From: Devosia sp.
GTDB lineage: Bacteria > Pseudomonadota > Alphaproteobacteria > Rhizobiales > Devosiaceae
Assembly: GCF_028290435.1 (NCBI RefSeq)
Contig: NZ_JAQGJV010000095.1
Coordinates: forward strand, 62,001-126,000
Direction: 5' to 3'
Length of the DNA: 64,000 nt
Position 1 is the first letter of the stretch, and every line of letters starts with the position of its first letter. Both the position numbers and the translations under genes were made by a program. The notes beneath the pieces are model-generated. The model saw nothing but the letters and a program-made list of their open reading frames with translations. It searched no databases and had not been told where the DNA came from. This document shows positions 43,715 through 52,291 of the stretch, one piece after another.

Positions 43715-44099
43715 AGGCTTCGATCTTGCGCTTCATGCCGTGATCGTCGAGGGCGACGTAGACGAAGCGGGCTTCGGTGACCTTGACGCGATCCCCAAGG
43801 CGATTGCGGCGGGCCCAGGCCTCCATGCTGACAGTGATGGACGTGGTGCCGACACGCTCGACGGTGGTGTAGACGCAGAGCACGTCGCCGACCTTGACGG
43901 GCGAGATGAAGGTCATGCCCTCGACCGCCACGGTGACGGTGCGGCCCTTGGTGCGCTCGTGCGCCGCGATTGAGCCGGCAATATCCATCTGGCTCATCAC
44001 CCAGCCGCCGAAAATGTCGCCGGCCGGATTGGTATCGGCGGGCATGGCCAGGGTGCGGATGGTGAGGTCGCCCTTGGGTTCGGTGGCCGAGCGGTCCAT
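43713..44099 (-). CDS. Acyl-CoA thioesterase (hotdog fold, YciA/ACOT-type)
   Basis: 128 residues. LAMPADTNPAGDIFGGWVMSQMD (residues 17-39) carries the N-P-x-G-x-x-F/G hotdog thioesterase signature; FISPVKVGDVLCVYT follows. Hydrolyses acyl-CoA, substrate length unknown. ATG at 44099. It is three bases from tdk, downstream on the same strand. Confidence 0.9.
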   Translation of the reverse strand: MDRSATEPKGDLTIRTLAMPADTNPAGDIFGGWVMSQMDIAGSIAAHERTKGRTVTVAVEGMTFISPVKVGDVLCVYTTVERVGTTSITVSMEAWARRNRLGDRVKVTEARFVYVALDDHGMKRKIEA

Positions 44100-44101
44100 G
44101 A

Positions 44102-44695
44102 TCAGGGTCCTTTGACTGGCCAACGGCCGACAGCTTCTTCCCAGTGCCGGCGGCAAAGGGACAGGTAGACGGATTTCTCGATGGAAACCTGGTTGCCATC
44201 GGTCAGTACGCGGCCATCCATGCCCTGGCGCACCACCATGGTGGCCTTGGCGCCGCAGGAGCAGATGGTGCGAATTTCTCGCAGGACATCGGCAATGGCA
44301 AGCAGTTCGGAGGAGCCGGGAAACAGTTTGCCCTGAAAATCGGTGCGCAGGCCGAAGCACATGACCGGTATCTTGAGCCGGTCACTGACGCGCGCGAGTT
44401 GCCAGACCTGGTCATGGGTGAGGAATTGAGCCTCATCGACGAAGACGCAATCGACCTTGGCTTCGTCCTGGTGATCGCGAATCTTCTGATAGAGGTCGTC
44501 GCCATCGCCATAGAGTTCTGCGGCTTCGGAAATGCCCAGGCGCGAACTGATGAGACCGACGTCGCCTTCGGCATAGAGGGCGGAGGTGAACAGCAGGGGG
44601 CGCATACCGCTTTCGCGGTAATTATAGGCAGCCTGCAGCAACAGGGTGGACTTGCCCGCATTCATTGCCGCGTAGGAAAAATAGAGTTTGGCCAT
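44102..44695 (-). CDS. tdk: Thymidine kinase
   Basis: Phosphorylates thymidine to dTMP (salvage). 197 residues. P-loop AAMNAGKST near residue 12, VFVDEAQFL near 85, and a zinc-binding CSCG...C near 140-180. ATG at 44695 (MAKLYFSYAAMNAGK). Followed by the thioesterase gene; preceded by a strong minus-strand terminator and possibly a small RNA. Confidence 0.95.
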   Translation of the reverse strand: MAKLYFSYAAMNAGKSTLLLQAAYNYRESGMRPLLFTSALYAEGDVGLISSRLGISEAAELYGDGDDLYQKIRDHQDEAKVDCVFVDEAQFLTHDQVWQLARVSDRLKIPVMCFGLRTDFQGKLFPGSSELLAIADVLREIRTICSCGAKATMVVRQGMDGRVLTDGNQVSIEKSVYLSLCRRHWEEAVGRWPVKGP

Positions 44696-44777
44696 GGACC
44701 GCGCGTCAGGGAATTGATCAGCGCTCGTTGTGCCGCAGCGGCGGGGTTTGCGCGAGGGCAAACGCGATTGGTCCACA

Positions 44778-44807
44778 TAAAAAGCGGCCGCCCCGAAAGG
44801 CGGCCCA
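44778..44807 (-). terminator. Terminator upstream of tdk
   Basis: Minus-strand GGGCCGCC-TTTCG-GGGCGGCC followed by GCTTTTT, 84 bases before the tdk start. Because no protein gene on this strand ends here, it must end a leader or small RNA transcript. Confidence 0.65.
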
Positions 44808-45060
44808 GATGCCGATTAGGGTCGGCCGAGCTAGGCTGGCGGCCCAAGCTCTCTAAGATGCCCGGTGCGGCGTTGGGGAAACGCGGGGCCGGGCGGTTCG
44901 GGCCGAATGGGGTAAGGCCGGAACGAGACCAGCCTATGAGCGGGGCATGACAGGGCAATGACGGGCATGTGACTGTGGACAGGCTGGTGGAACCGCCTTG
45001 TTCAGCGGGCATTCAGCTTGGTGACGGCAGGCTGAACCGATCGGTGGCTTTGCGTTCAGG
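44808..45060 (-). ncRNA. Candidate small RNA or tdk leader
   Basis: A 370-base gap between tdk and the DUF2147 pair has no reading frame of note but ends in a perfect terminator on the minus strand. Its sequence contains several GC-rich short inverted segments. No known family was recognised; the 5' end is unknown, so the range is only an outer limit. Confidence 0.35.
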
Positions 45061-45068
45061 AGATTTCC

Positions 45069-45458
45069 ATGCGGGGTTTTGGTAAGGCGATCGTCGCGGT
45101 GGGACTGGTGGTGGCAAGCGTGGCGCCTGCTTTGGCGTCGCCCAATGGGGTGTGGGAACTGGAGACGCGCGATACGCGCATCCAGCTGCAGCTTTGCGGC
45201 GATGGCACCAAGCTGTGCGGCACGCTGGTCTGGCTGTCCGACGCCGATTACAACAAGCAGTATCAGCGCTATCTGAATACGCCGGTGACGACCGGCATGG
45301 CGCAGGCGGGCGAGGGCAAGTGGAAGGGCAAGCTCCGGCTGCTCGGATACGACATGTCCGGCAGCATCACCCAGCAGAGCGAGAATCAGATGACGCTTTC
45401 AGGGTGCGCGTTCGTGGTCGTGTGCAAGACCTACCAGATGTATCGGCACGACAAGTGA
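45069..45458 (+). CDS. DUF2147 secreted protein 1
   Basis: 129 residues: signal peptide (ending APALA), then DUF2147 signature (NGVWELETRDTRIQLQLCGDGTKLCGTLVWLSD...LSGCAFVVVCKTYQMYR) with four cysteines. Exported; function unknown. AGGAG precedes the ATG. Coupled to the next gene by GTGA overlap. Confidence 0.85.
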   Translation: MRGFGKAIVAVGLVVASVAPALASPNGVWELETRDTRIQLQLCGDGTKLCGTLVWLSDADYNKQYQRYLNTPVTTGMAQAGEGKWKGKLRLLGYDMSGSITQQSENQMTLSGCAFVVVCKTYQMYRHDK

Positions 45459-45850
45459 GGGTCCGTCGTGCCCTTTGCGGTGCCGTGGCAGTGGCCGTTT
45501 TGGCGATCGCGCCGGCGGCCTTTGCGGCATCGCCGGTGGGCACTTGGGAAATCGAGATGCGCGACTCGCGCTACCGGGTGGAGCTGTGCGGCGACGGCAC
45601 GCAGCTGTGCGGCACGCTGATCTGGCTGGGCAATGGCGCCGACAACGCGGAGAACCTGCCCTATCTCAACACGCTGCTGATCGACCATGCGCAGGCAACG
45701 GGGCCGAACGAGTGGAAGGGCGACCTACACCTGTTCGGGCAATCGGCGGGCGGGACGATCACCCAGGTGGGCGACGATGAGATTGAGCTGAGAGGCTGCG
45801 TGGCGCTGGTGATCTGCAAGACCTATCGGCTCTTTCGTTATGCGGAATGA
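45455..45850 (+). CDS. DUF2147 secreted protein 2
   Basis: 131 residues from the GTG at 45455, which overlaps the previous stop: VRVRRALCGAVAVAV then a signal peptide core, and the DUF2147 domain (PVGTWEIEMRDSRYRVELCGDGTQLCGTLIWLGN...LRGCVALVICKTYRLFR). The same four cysteines as gene 1, so a tandem duplication. The stop overlaps the convergent transporter gene by 13 bases. Confidence 0.85.
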   Translation: MRVRRALCGAVAVAVLAIAPAAFAASPVGTWEIEMRDSRYRVELCGDGTQLCGTLIWLGNGADNAENLPYLNTLLIDHAQATGPNEWKGDLHLFGQSAGGTITQVGDDEIELRGCVALVICKTYRLFRYAE

Positions 45851-46743
45851 CCCTCGGGTGCGGGTGTTCGGCGCGCGTTGAGCGCGGGGACGATCTCGAC
45901 CAGTAATATGGCGACCAGGATCAGCGCGGCGCCGGCATAGCCGATGGCGGGGAGGCGCTCGCCGAGCAGCAGGGCACCGCCGAGCGCGGCGAACAGGCTT
46001 TCGGATGACAGGATGATCGCCGCGTTGGCGGGCGGCACATATTGCTGGCCGACGGCCTGAAAGGTGAAGGCAATGGCGGTGGAGAAAATGCCCGCATAGG
46101 CGATTTCCATCCAGCCATTCATGATGCCGTCGAAACTGGGTGTTTCGAGGATGAAGGCAAGGACTAGGCCCACGGCACCGGCGGCGAGGAAACTGACGCA
46201 CGAAATCAGGATGGGCTGGCCGGTGGTGCGCGCGATATGGCCGAGCATCAGCACGTGGCAGGCCCAGAACAGGGCGCTGATGATGATCCAGAGGTCGCCG
46301 CCATTGAGGCGATCGAGCCCTCCGCCATTGAGATAGTAGATGCCGATCAGCGCCATGGGCATGCCGACCCAGACGATCGGGTGGGGCCAGGTGCGAAAGG
46401 CGATCAGCGCAATGGCGGGGACGAACAGCACATAGAGGCTGGTGAGAAAGCCGCCATTGGTGACAGTGGTGGTGAGCAGGCCCACCTGTTGCAGCCAGGA
46501 GCCGATGAAGAAGGCCAGCGACATGAGGCCGATGAACAGCCAGTTGTTGCGCGTCAGATGGACGGCCTGGCGGCGGCGCTCGAACAGGGCGACGGGCAGG
46601 ATGACGAGACCGCCAAGCAGGTAGCGCAGGCCGATAAAGGTCAGCGGGCCCATGGATTGCATGGCCGATTTCTGCACCACGAAAGCGAAGCCCCAGAGCA
46701 TGGTGCAGAACAGGAGCAGGGCAATGGCGGCGGGACGGGGCAT
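45838..46743 (-). CDS. DMT superfamily transporter (EamA)
   Basis: 301 residues, ten predicted helices in two EamA repeats (LLFCTMLWGFAFVVQKSAM at the start). ATG at 46743 follows a good context. Convergent and slightly overlapping with the DUF2147 pair. Substrate unknown. Confidence 0.85.
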   Translation of the reverse strand: MPRPAAIALLLFCTMLWGFAFVVQKSAMQSMGPLTFIGLRYLLGGLVILPVALFERRRQAVHLTRNNWLFIGLMSLAFFIGSWLQQVGLLTTTVTNGGFLTSLYVLFVPAIALIAFRTWPHPIVWVGMPMALIGIYYLNGGGLDRLNGGDLWIIISALFWACHVLMLGHIARTTGQPILISCVSFLAAGAVGLVLAFILETPSFDGIMNGWMEIAYAGIFSTAIAFTFQAVGQQYVPPANAAIILSSESLFAALGGALLLGERLPAIGYAGAALILVAILLVEIVPALNARRTPAPEGHSA

Positions 46744-46784
46744 GGGGACTTTCGGGTGGTTTGATGAGAGCGCTGGGAGGGCAG

Positions 46785-46907
46785 ACACCCTCACCCGGCG
46801 CTGCGCGCCACCTTCTCCCCGACGGGGAGAAGAATAGAAAGGCAGCGACCTCTCATGTTTCCTCGGGGAGAGGGTGGCCGAGCGAAGCGGAGGCCGGGTG
46901 AGGGTGT
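46785..46907. repeat. Inverted repeat downstream of PLP enzyme gene
   Basis: ACACCCTCACCCGGC (46785-46799) and its exact inverse (46893-46907) enclose a smaller TTCTCCCC/GGGGAGA pair. It starts three bases past the aminotransferase stop; a related element is inside the ABC operon at 37414. Confidence 0.7.
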
Positions 46908-46909
46908 CT

Positions 46910-48142
46910 TTACTTCAGCTCGGCATCCAGCGCGGCGATGAGCTGGGTGATTTCCTCGGGCGTGGTGTAGTGCACAAATGACAGGCGCAGGACGCCGTGA
47001 CTGGGGTCGATGCCGAGGGCCTCGAGCAGGCGATAGGCGTAGAAGTGGCCGCCGCCGGCCATGATGCCGTGCTTGGCGAGGCGCGCGGCGACGGCGGCGC
47101 CGGGTTCGTCAAGCGCGATGGCGATGGTGGGGGCGCGTAGGGCGGGATCGTCGGGGCCGATGAGGCGGACGGAATTCTTGCCGCGCAGATAATCGAGCAG
47201 GGGCGTCGCTAGGGCGATTTCCTGGGCGCGCATGGCGTGGTGGGCGCGGCGGAAGGGATTTTCGCCGGGGGCATTGTCACCGGCGATGGTGGCGACGGCC
47301 TCCAGATAATCGACGATGCCGGAGGCGGCGGCGATCTGGGCGTGGTCGGGGCCGGCGGGGGTCAGGCGGTAGCGCGGCTTGTCGTCGTTGAAGAAGTGGC
47401 CCTGGTTGGGAAGGTCCATAGCCAGCGAGGGGCGGACGGCCATAATGCCCTGATGGGGGCCGTAAACCTTGTAGGCGGAGAAAATATAGATATCGACGCC
47501 GAGCGCGGCGAGGTCCGGCAGGCTGTGCGGGGCGTAGCTGACGCCGTCGATGACGGTGACGGCGCCGATGGATTTGGCACGAGCGGCGATTTCGGCGACC
47601 GGGTTGATTTCACCGGCGACATTAGAGCAATGGGTCGCGGCGATGAGGCGAACTTTGGCGTCGAGCAGGGTGTCGAGTGTGGCGAGGGACAGGCGGCCGG
47701 TCTGGGGATCGACTTGCCATTCGCGCACCTCGATGCCGCGCGCGGCGAGGCGGCGCCAATTGCCCGAATTGGCCTCGTGGTCCTGATTGGTGACGACGAT
47801 GGCGTCGCCGGGCTTGAGCCAGGCGCCGAAGGCATTGGCCAGCACATAGGTGTTCGCGGAGGCGGAGGGGCCGAAATGGATCCAGTCGGCGCTCACGTTG
47901 AGCGCCTGGGCTAGCCGGGTGAAGCTGAGGTCCATCGCCGCGCCGGCTTCCTGGGATGCAGGGTAATGGCCATAGGGCTGCACCTTGGTGGCGCGGACAT
48001 AGTGGTCGAGCTTGTCCATCACCTGGCGCGACATATAGGAGCCCCCGGCATTTTCGAAGAAGGCCTGGCCTTGCAGGGAGGGTTCGGCAAAAGCGGGGAA
48101 ATGCGCGCGAATGCGGGCCGGGTCGAGGGGCAGGGCGGTCAT
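46910..48142 (-). CDS. Aminotransferase class V-fold PLP enzyme (cysteine desulfurase-like)
   Basis: 410 residues. PLP fold type I; catalytic lysine in FSAYKVYGPHQG near residue 228, ATHCSN near 170 and DGVSYAPH near 200. Resembles the cysteine desulfurase-like group rather than kynureninase; substrate uncertain. ATG at 48142. Single gene. Confidence 0.88.
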   Translation of the reverse strand: MTALPLDPARIRAHFPAFAEPSLQGQAFFENAGGSYMSRQVMDKLDHYVRATKVQPYGHYPASQEAGAAMDLSFTRLAQALNVSADWIHFGPSASANTYVLANAFGAWLKPGDAIVVTNQDHEANSGNWRRLAARGIEVREWQVDPQTGRLSLATLDTLLDAKVRLIAATHCSNVAGEINPVAEIAARAKSIGAVTVIDGVSYAPHSLPDLAALGVDIYIFSAYKVYGPHQGIMAVRPSLAMDLPNQGHFFNDDKPRYRLTPAGPDHAQIAAASGIVDYLEAVATIAGDNAPGENPFRRAHHAMRAQEIALATPLLDYLRGKNSVRLIGPDDPALRAPTIAIALDEPGAAVAARLAKHGIMAGGGHFYAYRLLEALGIDPSHGVLRLSFVHYTTPEEITQLIAALDAELK

Positions 48143-48329
48143 GGGGTGATCCAGTCAGCGGGGTGGCCGATTGGTAGATCATCAAAGAGGCCGGTGCAAC
48201 ACAGGGACAGGCCCTGGCTCGGCTGAGCCAGGGCCTGCAGGGCGCCAGGGTATCGTGGGGGCAGACCCCGGTGCCGGAGACGGTCCGCTATCTGAGGGTG
48301 AGGCAGCGGACCGAACTGGATAGGGTCTT

Positions 48330-49031
48330 TTAGCTCTTGAGCGGCGCCGTCTCGGCGGCGGGGGCCGGAGGTGCGCCGGGGGCGTCAAGCTGGCCGGGCA
48401 TTGGACGCTTGCCATGGTGGCCCATCGGGCCTTGTCCCTGCTGGCCCATCGGGCCCTGATGACGCTGGCCCTGCCAGCCGGTCCGCTGCTCATGCTGGGG
48501 CATCAGCTTGGCCTTCTGCTCATCGGTGAGGCTGGTGATGAAGGCCTGGAACGACGGCTGGACGGCAGTCAGTGCCGCGACATGGGCCTGTTCGAGCGCG
48601 ATGCGCTGATCGAGACGGGCGACGATATCGGGGCGCTGGCGGGGGGTGCCGGCGGCCGGTGCTTCGGGGCGGTTGGCCTCGATGACCTTGGTGAAATCGG
48701 CCTGGGCTGCGACCGCGGCGGTCTTGAAGCCTTCGAGCAGGCTCTTCTGCGCGTCGGTCAGATCGATGGCGTGTGTGAGGCGAACCAGCGCAATTTCGAG
48801 CCGTTCACTGTCGCGACCGAAAGAGAGCAGGCCGCCAAGGCCCGCGCCATCGCAACCCGGACGCATGTTATTGCCGTGGTTGTTGCCCTGGTTATTGCCG
48901 CCCCAGCCGGGATGCTGCATGTGCTGCTGGATGCGCGGCTGGGCTTGCTGGGCCATTGCGGGGGCTGCGGCGGCGAGGCCGACACTGACTGTCATCAATG
49001 CCACAATGGCGGTCGTGGAGATCGTCTTCAT
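48330..49031 (-). CDS. Spy/CpxP-like periplasmic LTXXQ protein
   Basis: 233 residues with a signal peptide (ending PAMAQ), two LTxxQ motifs (LTDAQK near 88 and LTDEQK near 166) in a helical core, and a Gln/Gly/Pro-rich C-terminus (HHGKRPMPGQ). LTxxQ proteins are periplasmic chaperones or stress sensors. The gap to the aminotransferase gene holds a GCCCTGGCTC hairpin without a U-tract. Confidence 0.85.
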   Translation of the reverse strand: MKTISTTAIVALMTVSVGLAAAAPAMAQQAQPRIQQHMQHPGWGGNNQGNNHGNNMRPGCDGAGLGGLLSFGRDSERLEIALVRLTHAIDLTDAQKSLLEGFKTAAVAAQADFTKVIEANRPEAPAAGTPRQRPDIVARLDQRIALEQAHVAALTAVQPSFQAFITSLTDEQKAKLMPQHEQRTGWQGQRHQGPMGQQGQGPMGHHGKRPMPGQLDAPGAPPAPAAETAPLKS

Positions 49032-49162
49032 GGGTTTGTCCTTTGCATGGGAGCCGTTTGGAGCGGCGTGAGGACAATCTAGACTGCGCTACCTGTGCGC
49101 GACCTTGCGAGGGGATGAACACTTGGACAGACTGGTAATGTTCAGGCCGGAAAGGATTGAAT

Positions 49163-49549
49163 GTGATCGATATTGTTAACGATCCGTTGCCGACGGACGC
49201 GGCGCTGAGTGCCCTGTGGCTGGCGGCGTGGGGCGATGCCGGGCCGGCCAGTTTCCAGCCGATCCTGCAGCGCAGCCTGGCGCATGTCGGGGCATATGAC
49301 GGCGAGCGACTGGTGGGCTTTGTCAATGTCGCCTGGGATGGCGGCATTCATGCCTTCATCCTCGATACTTGCGTGGACCCGGCTTATCGGCGGCAGGGCC
49401 TCGCAACACGGCTGGTGCAGGCGGCGACCGAGGCGGCGCGGGCGCGCGGGGCACAATGGCTGCATGTCGATTTCGAGCCGCATCTGACCGCGTTTTATCG
49501 CGGTTGCGGGTTTGCCGAGACGGCGGCGGGACTGATCGCGCTGGGTTGA
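49163..49549 (+). CDS. GNAT family N-acetyltransferase
   Basis: 128 residues, GNAT acetyl-CoA motif VDPAYRRQGLATRLVQAA near residue 75 (R/Q-x-x-G-x-A). GTG at 49163 has AAAGGA at proper spacing; the TTG two codons upstream is too close to it. Acceptor substrate unknown. Divergent from the Spy-like gene. Confidence 0.85.
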   Translation: MIDIVNDPLPTDAALSALWLAAWGDAGPASFQPILQRSLAHVGAYDGERLVGFVNVAWDGGIHAFILDTCVDPAYRRQGLATRLVQAATEAARARGAQWLHVDFEPHLTAFYRGCGFAETAAGLIALG

Positions 49550-49561
49550 GGCAGTGCGTGG

Positions 49562-50020
49562 TCAGGCCGTGGGAGGAGACTTCTTGCCGCGTGATGGTGC
49601 GGGGGCTGCCGGCTTGCGGCCGAGGCCGTTGCTTTTTGCCAGGGTCGAGCGGACTGCCGCATAGCTGGGGGCAACCATGGGATAATCGTCCGGCAGGCCC
49701 CATTTGGCGCGATAATCATCCGGCGTCATCTGGAAATGCGTCATCAGGTGGCGCTTGAGGGATTTGAACTTCTTGCCGTCTTCCAGGCAGATGATGAAAT
49801 CGGGCGTTACCGATTTTTTGATGGCGACGGCGGGTTTAAGCTCGGGCGCCGCCTCGACGGGAGCCGCCGCGCCAAGCGTTTTGAGGGCCGCGTGGACACT
49901 GGAAATCAGCGTTGGAAGATCGTGGGTGCTGATGGAATTGTGACTGACATAGGCGCTGACGATTTCGCCCGTGAACACTACTAGATCGCTGGCAGCGTTG
50001 GCTGTTTCGTCGCTCGTCAT
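49562..50020 (-). CDS. mucR: MucR/Ros family zinc-finger transcriptional regulator
   Basis: 152 residues. Prokaryotic Ros/MucR zinc finger CLEDGKKFKSLKRHLMTHFQMTPDDYRAKWGLPDDYPMVAPSY (residues 75-120). Such regulators control exopolysaccharide, cell cycle and virulence genes in Rhizobiales, usually repressing their own AT-rich promoters. ATG at 50020; a preceding TTG is ignored. Confidence 0.93.
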   Translation of the reverse strand: MTSDETANAASDLVVFTGEIVSAYVSHNSISTHDLPTLISSVHAALKTLGAAAPVEAAPELKPAVAIKKSVTPDFIICLEDGKKFKSLKRHLMTHFQMTPDDYRAKWGLPDDYPMVAPSYAAVRSTLAKSNGLGRKPAAPAPSRGKKSPPTA

Positions 50021-50198
50021 CAAATCGGACCCTGAACTATGTGCGGCTGCCCCTACGAATAGCGGATTTATCGGGGCTGTCCATCGAAACTTTAGTCCCG
50101 CTAAAATGTCAACTTGCGCCGATTATTTCTGGCCAATCTTTACCTTCAGGGCATCCGAGGGTGAGTCGGACGGCGGCGATGGTCAAGGGCCGCGCGCC

Positions 50199-50627
50199 TC
50201 AGGAGGCGATGTATTCCCGCAGGGCGTTGGCCTCCTGTTCGACCTCTTCGATCTTGAACTTCACCACGTCGCCGATGGAGATGATGCCCACCAGGGTATC
50301 GCCATCAACGATGGGCATGTGGCGGATGCGGAAATTGGTCATGCGCTCCATGACCTCGTCGATGGGGGTTACCAGCGTGCCGGTGACGACGCCGCGCACC
50401 ATGCAATCGGCAATGCGCAGGTTCAACGTGTTGGCCGGATCGGCGCCGAGGCGGCGCACGATATCGCGTTCCGACAGGATGCCGATGATGGAGCCGCCGG
50501 TAGCGGTGATGACCACGGCGCCGATATTGTGCCGGTTGAGCAGGGCGACGGCATCGGCCAGGGTGCCGGTTTCGGGCAGGGTGTGCACCAGCACGCCCTT
50601 GGTTTGAAGGATATTTTCGACAAGCAT
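50199..50627 (-). CDS. CBS-domain protein
   Basis: 142 residues: two CBS motifs (VHTLPETGTLADAVALLNRHNIGAVVI near 14-40; the second ends FRIRHMPIVDGDTLVGIISIGDVVKF near 100-125). Binds adenosyl compounds as a sensor; partner unknown. ATG at 50627 after GAGGAGG. Divergent regions on both sides. Confidence 0.9.
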   Translation of the reverse strand: MLVENILQTKGVLVHTLPETGTLADAVALLNRHNIGAVVITATGGSIIGILSERDIVRRLGADPANTLNLRIADCMVRGVVTGTLVTPIDEVMERMTNFRIRHMPIVDGDTLVGIISIGDVVKFKIEEVEQEANALREYIAS

Positions 50628-50709
50628 CGTTGGGTCCTCCTCATTGCGGTGATTGCGCGGTTTTTCGCAAAGTGTGCGCCCGAGGGAGGGGCAGGGCAAT
50701 AGGGAGAAC

Positions 50710-50851
50710 GTCTGAGAGAAATTCTACTCTGGCGGCCACCTGCCGCGGTATTCTGCGCTTCCGGTGCTCACGTACCCAAACGTACGCTGCGCTCTGGTTT
50801 TCGAAAACCGCAGCAACTGACTCACCAGAGCGAATTTCTAAACAGTCTCGG
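50710..50851. repeat. Family A long hairpin repeat, copy 3
   Basis: TCTGAGAGAAATTCTACTCTGG (left) and CCAGAGCGAATTTCTAAACAGTCTC (right), core CGTACCCAAACGTACGCTGCGC. Closest relative is copy 1. Confidence 0.75.
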
Positions 50852-50915
50852 CGAATCGAAAAAAAGGGCCGGCGCGAGGCCGACCCAGGGGGACGTCAGT
50901 CGGGAAGTGTGGAGG

Positions 50916-51236
50916 TCAGCCCTCGCCGTTACCGGGGGTCCAGTTGAGGCGAGAGGCTCGGCGGGGTGTGGAGTCCACCGGCAAGGCGCCGCGCATCGCA
51001 ACGCGCGTCACTTCGAACAGCAATGCCAAAACGAGCAGGGTCAGCGGAATCATAAACACCGCAACCTGGGTGTCCGCATTTTGCGCCAGGCTGGATGCCG
51101 TTGCGGGCGTTATGCCCGCCGCCAGCGCTGCGGCCGCGCCCACACCAACGAGGGCCGTGGAGACGATCGCGTAGAGCCTGAAACTTTTCCGCTTGGGAGA
51201 CGTAGATTTGTGCATGGGATCGGCGTCTTTGCTCAT
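50916..51236 (-). CDS. Hypothetical small membrane protein
   Basis: 106 residues: basic N-terminus, two membrane helices near 22-45 (YAIVSTALVGVGAAAALAAG) and 58-78 (FMIPLTLLVLALLFEV), Arg-rich tail. ATG at 51236 (MSKDADPMHKS). Family not recognised. Confidence 0.6.
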   Translation of the reverse strand: MSKDADPMHKSTSPKRKSFRLYAIVSTALVGVGAAAALAAGITPATASSLAQNADTQVAVFMIPLTLLVLALLFEVTRVAMRGALPVDSTPRRASRLNWTPGNGEG

Positions 51237-51374
51237 GGTGGCAATGACGATGAGTAGACCGTGCGAATGCGCGCAGAGTTTGGGTCGATCTGGGTCAAGC
51301 GCGTACCATTTGACGGCAGAACTGTGGCGCCGGGCATGATGCCCGAGAGGGCCGCGAGGCAATTGGAGGCTGGA

Positions 51375-51788
51375 ATGCGCATCTTAATGGCATTGGCTTT
51401 GCTCGTCGCGTTGGTCTTTCCCGCGCAGGCCCAAGAGACTGACGCACCGTGGCAGGCGTCGGTGACCGGGCAGATCGAGGCGTTTCGTGCCGGCGATGGC
51501 GTGGCGGCGTTGGATTTTGCCGCGGCCGGGTTTAAAGCGCAGTTCACCGATCCGAACGTGTTCATCAAGGCGATTGCGGCATCGGGCTATGGGCCAATCG
51601 TAGCGTCGCGCTCGCATAGCTTTGGGGATTTCACCAAGGTCAGCGACACTGTCGTGATGCAGGTGGTCAAGTTCGTCGGGCCCGACCAGGGGCTGTATGA
51701 GGCGCTGTATCAGTTGGTGGATGAGCCCGATGTGGGCTGGCGGGTGCAGGGCGTGGTGCTGAAGAAAGAAGCCGGGATCGGCGTCTAG
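51375..51788 (+). CDS. DUF4864 secreted protein
   Basis: 137 residues with a signal peptide (ending PAQAQ) and DUF4864 features (ASVTGQIEAFRAGDGVAALDFAAAGFKAQFTDP; QLVDEPDVGWRVQGVVLKK). Function unknown. ATG at 51375; the upstream reading lacks a signal peptide. A 13-base GGTCCGTCGATCTT direct repeat follows the stop. Confidence 0.8.
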   Translation: MRILMALALLVALVFPAQAQETDAPWQASVTGQIEAFRAGDGVAALDFAAAGFKAQFTDPNVFIKAIAASGYGPIVASRSHSFGDFTKVSDTVVMQVVKFVGPDQGLYEALYQLVDEPDVGWRVQGVVLKKEAGIGV

Positions 51789-51808
51789 GTCCGTCGATCT
51801 TTAGGTCC

Positions 51809-51937
51809 GTCGATCTTCAGGTGATGCCGGTCTGCGAACGATGGTTATCTGCGCTCCGGTGCTCACGTACCGAAGTACGTTCCGCTCCGGTTCTCGATAA
51901 CCACCGTTCTCGACTCGGCCTGACCTGAAGCTCGACG
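51809..51937. repeat. Family B long hairpin repeat, copy 1
   Basis: Outer CTTCAGGTGATGCCGG pairs with CGGCCTGACCTGAAG; inner GAACGATGGTTATC pairs with GATAACCACCGTTC; core CCGGTGCTCACGTACC resembles family A. Copy 2 at 58664 has different but again complementary inner arms. Confidence 0.7.
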
Positions 51938-51977
51938 AACCTAGGCTTGGTGCGGAGGAAGGGCTGCGGCTCATATT

Positions 51978-52196
51978 TCACGACTGCGTGGCGCAATCGG
52001 ACGTGACGGGGTGGTGACGGACCAGGCGCTGGCGCAGGGTGGAGGCCAAGGTGAGGACGTTGAGGACGGGCTCGCCGCGGTGGGGTTTGGTGTACGGCGT
52101 CGCCGGCACGTCGACGGCATGTGGGTTGCACGGGTCGCCCCAGATTTCGGTGTAGAGGCGCTTGGAGAAGTAGCTGGTGGGGATGAAGGTCATCAT
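51978..52196 (-). CDS. Small hypothetical protein upstream of lacI-type regulator
   Basis: 72 residues, MMTFIPTSYFSKRLYTEIWGD at the start; no domain recognised. Accepted because AGGAG lies seven bases before the ATG and because three LacI-type operators precede it. Might be a target or simply shares the control region. Low confidence. Confidence 0.45.
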   Translation of the reverse strand: MMTFIPTSYFSKRLYTEIWGDPCNPHAVDVPATPYTKPHRGEPVLNVLTLASTLRQRLVRHHPVTSDCATQS

Positions 52197-52210
52197 CTTA
52201 TGCTCCTGGG

Positions 52211-52224
52211 TTGGATCGGTTCAA
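52211..52224. promoter_or_regulatory. LacI-type operator 1
   Basis: TTGGATCGGTTCAA, two mismatches from the palindrome TTGAACCGGTTCAA. Confidence 0.55.
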
Positions 52225-52243
52225 TTTGTCGGCGCATGATCTC

Positions 52244-52257
52244 TTGGATCGGTTCAA
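52244..52257. promoter_or_regulatory. LacI-type operator 2
   Basis: TTGGATCGGTTCAA again, 33 bases from operator 1. Confidence 0.55.
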
Positions 52258-52291
52258 ATCTACGCCTCTATCAGCCGGAGTCAAGCAGATT

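Noticed and set aside
48211..48234. GCCCTGGCTC/GAGCCAGGGC hairpin as a terminator of the Spy-like gene
   Set aside because: The stem is good but no U-tract follows on either strand; left as a plain palindrome.
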